Source of the DNA: Salvelinus alpinus
Taxonomy: Eukaryota > Chordata > Actinopteri > Salmoniformes > Salmonidae
Reading direction: 5' to 3'
Assembly: GCF_045679555.1 (NCBI RefSeq)
Contig: NC_092120.1
Location: 11,827,305-11,891,304, forward strand
DNA: 64,000 nt
Of this stretch, positions 44,940 to 64,000 are shown in pieces. Each line of letters begins with the position of its first letter. The stretch's first letter is position 1. The notes below the pieces were generated by a model, which was not told the origin of the DNA, ran no database searches, and was given only the letters and a program-made list of their open reading frames with translations. A program made the position numbers and the translations under genes.

Positions 44940-46768
44940 AAAGCATGGCATAGGACACCTATCCAGTCCTTGTGTTTTACCAGTGGTCACAGAGGAAAGA
45001 AGACAAGGAGATCAACCTCCCGATCCACAATCCTCCTTTTGTCCTCCATGCATTCTCCTTCCTCCACTCCTCCCCAGCTGAGTGAGTGGTAGAGATAGAC
45101 GCAGCGAGAGAGCATGCTGCTGATAGGAGCGGGGATAGAGACTATCTGCTCCCTGAATGAGTTGAGATGTTTCATAATTGACACAGTGTCTCCCTCTGCC
45201 CTCCCACAGCTGTGCCGATTCTGCCACTGCCAATGAGCTTTACTCTTCACAACTCAAGCATAGCTCTCCTTCACGCTCCCCTTCTCTCCTCTGATTTCCC
45301 CCCTTCATGTCATTCTCCTCATTTTACCTTCACCTTGATTTTCAACATTTTGTTTTTCTTCTCTGCTCCCTCTGTAGTCCCATCTTCCTGTTCCTCTCTG
45401 GTTGCTTAGGCTACAGTTTAAGTACCCTTAGTAATTGAAGTAGCCTAACATGCTGCTATTGTGTCAAACTGTTTTTAACATCAGCCCAGCTGTCTTGCTT
45501 ACCAGTAATGGCAATACTGTGTCAATTTCATCCTTCCCTTCGGGCCAATAGTCCAGCCCTAAGTGCTTGATTTAGTGGCTGTAAACATAAACAGATGCAT
45601 AAGTATCATCCATAAACAGATTCATGAATATGAAGTGATTTGTGTTGACAGGCCTTAAACAGGTCTATGAATAGTGCATTGGGAAGAAGAGGATAGAAGT
45701 GTCCTCCTTACCAAAATGCATACAAACCTAGGCAAAATTTTCCCAGTTTCTGTGTGTGGATGCAATAGATGCTCTGTGCCATTGAAAACATATTTCCAGC
45801 GCAATGCAAATGTAGGGATGGATGAAGCAAATAATGCCAGCCTGTGTGAGCAACACCATCTGTTTTTTAGCAGTGTGTGTGTGTGCATACGCCTGTGCCT
45901 GTGTAACAGGTAGGTTTCATCTCTATCTGACGCACAGAGGGTCCTTGCCCTTTCACGGAGGATGTTGCCATGGCGACATTCTTTCACTGTATAGCACTAG
46001 AGCAAGTAGCGCCATGGGCAATCCATCACACAGGTTAGTGTCAGAGAACAGTGGCTTAGTGCTATAATGATAATAATCATGGACTGCATTGAAATAGTGC
46101 TTTCACCATGCGTCAAACACTTCACATTGTGTATGGTTAACTCCATCCACTACCAATACATGGCATCCACTTAGAGTAGGTGGTGCACGGCAGCCATTTT
46201 GTGCCAGAGACTTCACCACACATCAGCTTTTGCAGTAAGACAAGTATGTGTGTTGTGCTCCTGTCTGACAGGTTGATGTCTCATACTGTAAACTCTGAGG
46301 GGGATGTGAGCGAGGGGTTTATTAAAGATGGAGGATGTTAAAGTAGGGCAGCGGTTCACACTGCCAGAGGGGGTGATGGGGAAGGGAGTGACGTATGCAA
46401 ACCTCTTCTTATCTCTCCTCTCCTTCACCCACCATCCCTCTCCTTACAGACATTCTCATCTCATTGTTTTAATTACTCCAACGCAGGTATCAGACCATAT
46501 TAATATACGGTAGTATTGCCCAACAATTCTCACTTATTAATCAATATTTACTGTATTTTTGGAGGGAAATGGTCAAACAAGCTTTTAAAAAAAAAAAAAA
46601 GTATTTGTACTGCAGTCTATCCCTTCTCCCCTATGAAGTAACCTTTGACATGTAAATGACCCTGAAAAAAGCCCGTGTGAACTACCATGAAATGACATTT
46701 AGATGCCATTCAGTTGTACAGATGCAATGTAAACACTGGCAATGGATGACTCATGCATAAAGTAGCAT

Positions 46769-46871
<103 letters not shown>

Positions 46872-47174
46872 AGCCTCACTTACCATGCTTTTAGTTGTAC
46901 ACAGGACTACCAAATGTTCCTTTCAATTGCTCCGATTCGGTTCTTCCGCTCGACTGATTGAGTGAAAGCCATTGCTGAGCAGTACTTAGCTAATTATCCC
47001 AGTCATAGGCTGTAAAAGTGCTGTAGACAAGAGGTTTCAGTGCTTCCTAATGGGCAAAGCAACTCTGGCAGCCCCGCATGGATTCCTGCAGGTCTGTCAT
47101 CTTTCTGCTGGGTATTTGATGAGAACGCATTAGCTGTGAACACATGAGGGGACAATGACAATAGAGCTCTCTCT

Positions 47175-47283
<109 letters not shown>

Positions 47284-47599
47284 AGCTATTATGACCTGCG
47301 TTTCCACGCCTCATTGCGTCCTGGCCGACGGATACATAAACATTCCGTTTTGCTCCATCTCCCTCATTCCTGCATCCATTTTGTCTGTCACTGTCTCAAA
47401 CTTCAAATTATGCAAGAAGAAATCGTCAGTGGCTCGACAGTAGGCTACAGTGGCTAGGATTGATCTCTATATCCACGGCCCACTTTGACGATGTGATATA
47501 ATGAAAGTACAAAAATGCAGCCTGATACTATCAAAGTGTATATGTGTAGTGTGTTGTGTCCAACTTACTTAACTCTCATTGTTTTTACTCTACTCAGAA

Positions 47600-47622
47600 C
47601 CCCCCCCCCCCCCCCCCCCCCC
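47600..47622. repeat. Poly-C run of 23
   Basis: Twenty-three consecutive C, followed by CACACACAC. A run of this length is prone to sequencing error, so its exact length is uncertain. Confidence 0.9.
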
Positions 47623-48049
47623 ACACACACCAACGCTTCAACAGGCCCCACTCTGCTGTTGATGACACTGTCATGTCTTGTTTATTCATGAACCTTGTAT
47701 TTACTGACTTACTATGTCAACATGGAGTCTGTAGAATTAGGAATGGTGGAATCATGAGTCGCCAGTCTCTCTCAACTCTCACTCTCATATTGGTCATTGG
47801 CCTCGGCTAACTGGTTCATGCAGACATTAGCCTTGTGCCATTTCCATGAGCCTAACATCCACCAGTCTCATTGGAGCCAATGTTGCTAAATTGATCTCAA
47901 TGGTTTACTGGAATTGACGTATGAGAGGCGATCAAATATTGACACGTGCCAGGCTGTGCTTTATTTTGACACTGGTAAATCTGCAGAGAGGAAATCTGGT
48001 CCAGGAAATGTCTGGTTAACAAAGAAAAAAAGAGAAGTATGTTTGTTAA

Positions 48050-48112
48050 TGTGTGTGTGTGTGTGTGTGTGTGTGTGGTGCGTGTGCGTTTGTGTGTGTG
48101 TGTGGGTGTGGG
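48050..48112. repeat. Imperfect (TG)n tract
   Basis: TG dinucleotides broken by GGTGCG and CGTT interruptions. Confidence 0.85.
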
Positions 48113-48877
48113 TTTCCATCTGTGCATTAGACCATTCTTGTATACTCCCATCTTAGTTTCTGGAGCTTGTGAGTGGGTGGTTGCCTTGGCTATGTACATA
48201 GTAACAAATGCTCTTGCAAATTATTGAAGCTTTTCTGCCGAAGGAGGGAGGAAGAGAGAGAGCGAGAGAGAGAGAGAGAGAGAGAAGGATGAGAAAGGTG
48301 TTGCTGCTGGGTGCAGAGAAAGGGAGAGGGAGGGAGGGTGATTGGAACGGTTGAGGCTAAAGCTTATGTACAGTATGTATGGAGGAGGGGGACGATGGTT
48401 TGGATGATTGGTGGCCAGTGCAACGTGCTATGTTTGGGGTTTAAGCAAAGGGGGAGGGGTTTTGGGGACGGAAGGTTGGTTTAAAAGGGTGGGCACAAAC
48501 AGTTTATTTCTGCTCTGGTTAGCAGCACGTCAGCTTGTGTTCCCCAAAGCCCAACCCGGCACTAGGAATAGCAGCACTGCTCAGATGGCGACGAAAAGAA
48601 GGAGGAGGTGGGAGGAGGAGGACAAAGAGGGATGGAGAAAAAGGGAAGGCTGTGGCGGTATGGGTTTTAACTGGACTGGAAGTGGATTGTAAAATACATC
48701 TGGAACATGGATCTGTACAATAGAATCTGTGCGTGTCTGTCCATCCGAGTATACATGTCACAACCAGAAGTACCATGCATGTTACCATGTATCTCATCCA
48801 GGAAAAATAACCACTGAGACTCTTCTCCATTCATTGATAAAGACCTCATGCCACACCACACACACAACTACAAGTAT

Positions 48878-49064
<187 letters not shown>

Positions 49065-51789
49065 GACGCCTCCCACACGCACACTGTCTCTCCCTCTGTC
49101 TCAAACTCCCACATGAGCGTTTTCACTGGGCATGTATACAGTAGCTGGAATTCAGAAGCGAAGCAGCCTAAAAGGTCATTGTCTGGCCTCATTAGCACTA
49201 TCTGCCACACGGCTGTAATAATGAAACCATAATGAGATATTATTAGTAAGTATATAAGGTAATGTGGGTCATTGAATGACCTGGGATCATCTGTTAAACT
49301 CTTCTCCAATCTTACTTTATCATGTTCATACCTAACACAGGATATGTTACCCACACAGCAAACATCTTGCAGTGTTTCTTAGTTAAACGTTAGGGATAAC
49401 GGTCTAATGTCTGTTTGTCAACGGTATAATCTACAATAGCTTTAGAAACATTCTGAGAACATTCCAACAACAGAGCTGAAGGGAGGTGTTCCTAGAACAT
49501 TGAAGAAAAAGGGAATCAAAGGGGAAAATCCATTATGTCCCAGTCTTTTTTTGTTTATTAGATGGGTAGGTATGATCTTTGAACCTCCCACCTTTCCAGT
49601 CTGACCTACGATGACCTCAGTCTTCCCCAGGGTGTCTGAGAAACTGCCTAATTGTTACATTGTTTGTTTTGTTGTTGTGTGCGTGCCTGCCTGCACCCAG
49701 TACCCCTGTGTCACCAGAACCGGATAATAATTGTTCCCCTGAGGTGGGGGGTCAGACATATTTTTGGGGAGAGGAGAGTGAGGATTATTGTCTAATACCA
49801 ACGTTGTTAACGGCCCCGTGTTCAAAATTAAACCGATTGGTGAGGCTATCATAACAACAGTCCTGGCTAGAGCAGACATGATAGCTGTAAGTGGCATTAA
49901 CCCAAAATATATATGGGTTAATGACGCCCAGAGACAGATCTGGGGTGAGGTCTGGGGTGAGGTGGTTTAGGGGGTCTATTTGGGCATTGGGGAAATCCCC
50001 TCTTCTAACCCATCAACCTGACTCACACATCATAGCCAAATGGCTGATTCACCTCCGGATGGGTGCATTTCTTAAGGGCAAATAAAGGTGGTTATCATGT
50101 GAGTAGAGAGGGTAGTGAAAGTCAAGTCGCTCTGACTCAATCGATCCCATCTCAAATGTTAATATATACACAGTCACTCAGGACATAGAGGATACTAACA
50201 AAGTCTCTGTATAATGTTTTTAAAAAGCATGGGGACTGCAGACTATGAGAACAGTTGGTGAAGGAGAGTTCTGATAGATGATTTCAAGATCTCAGCAAAG
50301 TTCATTGAGGGGAGAATGAGTGGCCACCAGCCGTTTGTCTGAAGGTACTGTACTGTATGTCTGTTTGTCTGCTCCCCCAGAGAGGAGTATTAGTAGGCAG
50401 GGGGGCTGCAGCCTGCTTGAGGCAGTCTGCAGAACGTGAGCACACACATATACACACACACACAAAGCCCTCACAGGAAGCAAAGCTATCATCTTCAGGT
50501 CAGGTCAGGTGTGTTGGAGAGGTAGGATGTGTGAGTACCATCCTTAATTTTGCTGAACCCTGCCTACGTGAAAACGTTGAAAATTCTAATTTGAAATAGG
50601 ACAGTCAATTATTCATTTGTTTCACACTGCATTTCTACTTGACTTACTTTCCACAATTCATTTAACTAATGTAGCATTTTCCAAAACATTTTAAATGTTT
50701 TATTAACTTGTAACACACACACATGCGCGTGCAGGCAAGCATTCGCACGCTCACACAAACACGCACACACACAACATAAAAGCCTGTTGCCGGGGCTTCT
50801 TCCCCTCTTCCTCCATGGTCTTCCTCCATGGTCTTGTGGCCAGCTAGGTCACTCGTGATACAAGTCAGTATTCTAAGTCCACCCATGTCTGAGAACGTTG
50901 GGAGATGAAGTGTAAAACACCCACTAGGGGCAACAGTGAGCAGTGTTAAGTAGCTTCAAGCATCTGCCACTGATTCCAGAGATTGCATGTTGGAATCCAG
51001 CAATAGAACGTTTTTGATACTATTGTTTTAAGCCTATCCATTCGGAGTTAATGCCTAATCTTAAGAATTTGGATGTAATGCCTAAACTCAACCCTAAGCA
51101 TAAAAATCTGGAGTTAATGCCCAAACTAAACATTAAACACCTTGAAATGTCACGTTTGAGAAACATGGATGAACATCTAGCCTAATTCTGACCTGAGACT
51201 GTGAGAGCTGGGAGCTTGTGAAAGAATGTAGGACCCCTACCGTCAGTACCCTGGGCCCTCGTACATTCATCACTGCATCCCAATGTCTCTCACACCCCGC
51301 CCCGTCTCTGCTGTTTGTTTCTTTATCTTAACACACAATTAACCAAACCATGTTGTTTCTAAAGCATTAAAACACTACTTTACTTTAAATCTCCCTCTCG
51401 TCCAACTGTTATGTGACATGTGGCCCATGCACCGAATAGTTTGACCACAGTGCTTAAAACCCATGATTTATATTTAACTTGATTTATTCAAACATTTGGC
51501 CAAAGCCATCAATCTCTTCAGGGAGATGCTTGAAACATTTGACAGTGGAAAATAAGCACACGCCTGCGCGCTCACGCAGAAGTATTATCATTTTTATTTG
51601 AAGTCTCCGTTGACAAATTGTGTTTAAACGGCTGCTGAAGCGCCGAGCTGAGTGTGTGCACTGGCAAGATCCAAGTCTCAGTTGAATAGCAAATTGGTCC
51701 AAATTATTGAAAGGAAAAAAGCCTTGGGAACAGGAGGGGTAGGAGTAGGAGACGGGAGGAGGGGGGGCAGCAACAATCCTTTTCCCTTC

Positions 51790-52206
51790 CCAGATGGTCA
51801 GAACAGTACCGATCGCATCACATTCCGCGGAGCGTCGCCAGGTCCTATGGTGAAGTGCCATCGCTCTAATCAAAAACAAACGGAGCCGCAGCTTTCGCTT
51901 GCGCTCAACTCAGCTCCAGTACGGAACGTCCATCCTTGGCTGTGCGAGGTCTCCGTCTGGCCGATATTCGGTGCCGACGGGGCCTTGAATGATTGAACTG
52001 TGGTTAATTGAAGAAGCGGGAGAAGTAAATACGAGCACACCACTCAAGACGAAGTTACTATGGAGAAGCGCAGGGAGGCAGGAGTCTAACGTGGATAGGG
52101 GGCACAAATCAAATCAAAATATTTACTATTCGGATTAATTCAATTTTGAACACTTCATTTTCAGAGGGATTTTCATCAGATTTTCTGGCAATTATCACAC
52201 GCAAGC
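51790..52206 (+). promoter_or_regulatory. cspg5: cspg5 5'UTR/promoter region
   Basis: Higher GC and CpG than the flanks (GATCGCATCACATTCCGCGG, CCGATATTCGGTGCCGACGG), directly ahead of the signal-peptide exon. There is no convincing TATA box. A short upstream ORF of nine codons (ATG 52060, stop TAA at 52087-52089) precedes the main start. Transcription start unknown. Confidence 0.4.

Positions 52207-64000
<11,794 letters not shown>

Noticed and set aside
48408-48723. Possible small gene around a KRRRRW-rich ORF
   Set aside because: Short GA-rich low-complexity sequence; no homologue recognised and no splice or start context that stands out.

Overview
The window is vertebrate nuclear DNA from a salmonid fish (trout, salmon or char group). 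The evidence is intron-containing genes with GT/AG junctions, an HpaI-type tRNA-derived SINE, several degenerate Tc1-like transposons, L2- and L1-like LINEs, solo LTRs, many palindromic MITEs and very long dinucleotide arrays. The species cannot be fixed from sequence alone.

Region 1 (1-13.2 kb, minus strand) is a tandem array of F-type (fucolectin-like) lectin genes. Gene A shows only its promoter/5'UTR exon and signal-peptide exon before it leaves the window on the left. Gene B is complete in layout: TATA promoter, non-coding exon, signal-peptide exon and two F-type carbohydrate-recognition domains (CRDs), each on two exons. Its first CRD carries a 2-bp frameshift. Gene C is a wrecked copy between Tc1-like fragments. 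The promoter and intergenic blocks of A and B are recognisably duplicated, with a weak remnant for C.

Region 2 (13.2-25 kb) is almost entirely mobile DNA: a reverse-oriented L2-like LINE split by a solo LTR, a nearly full-length Tc1-like element, a Tc1 fragment running into a 5'-truncated L2 copy, and an L1-like ORF2 tail that stops about 150 bp short of the next gene.

Region 3 (25.0-43.0 kb, plus strand) is a complete smarcc1 gene (BAF155, core subunit of SWI/SNF chromatin remodellers). It has 26 coding exons that join in frame to 1094 codons plus stop. Its introns hold a MITE, a full-length broken Tc1 and two minisatellites. One minisatellite repeats the exon-18 splice donor 17 times. The other repeats acceptor-like sequences ahead of exon 24.

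Region 4 (43-64 kb, plus strand) is an intergenic stretch rich in microsatellites, followed by the start of cspg5 (neuroglycan C): a signal-peptide exon at 52.2 kb, a 10.8-kb intron full of repeats, and a large acidic ectodomain exon cut by the window end. The smarcc1-cspg5 head-to-tail order is the same as on human 3p21.31 (from memory), which supports both names.

There is no bacterial-type system, CRISPR array or operon here. The most unusual material is (i) the lectin array, with complementary decay of the two sugar-binding domains and an intron made almost wholly of a (CT)n acceptor tract, and (ii) the splice-signal minisatellites inside smarcc1.
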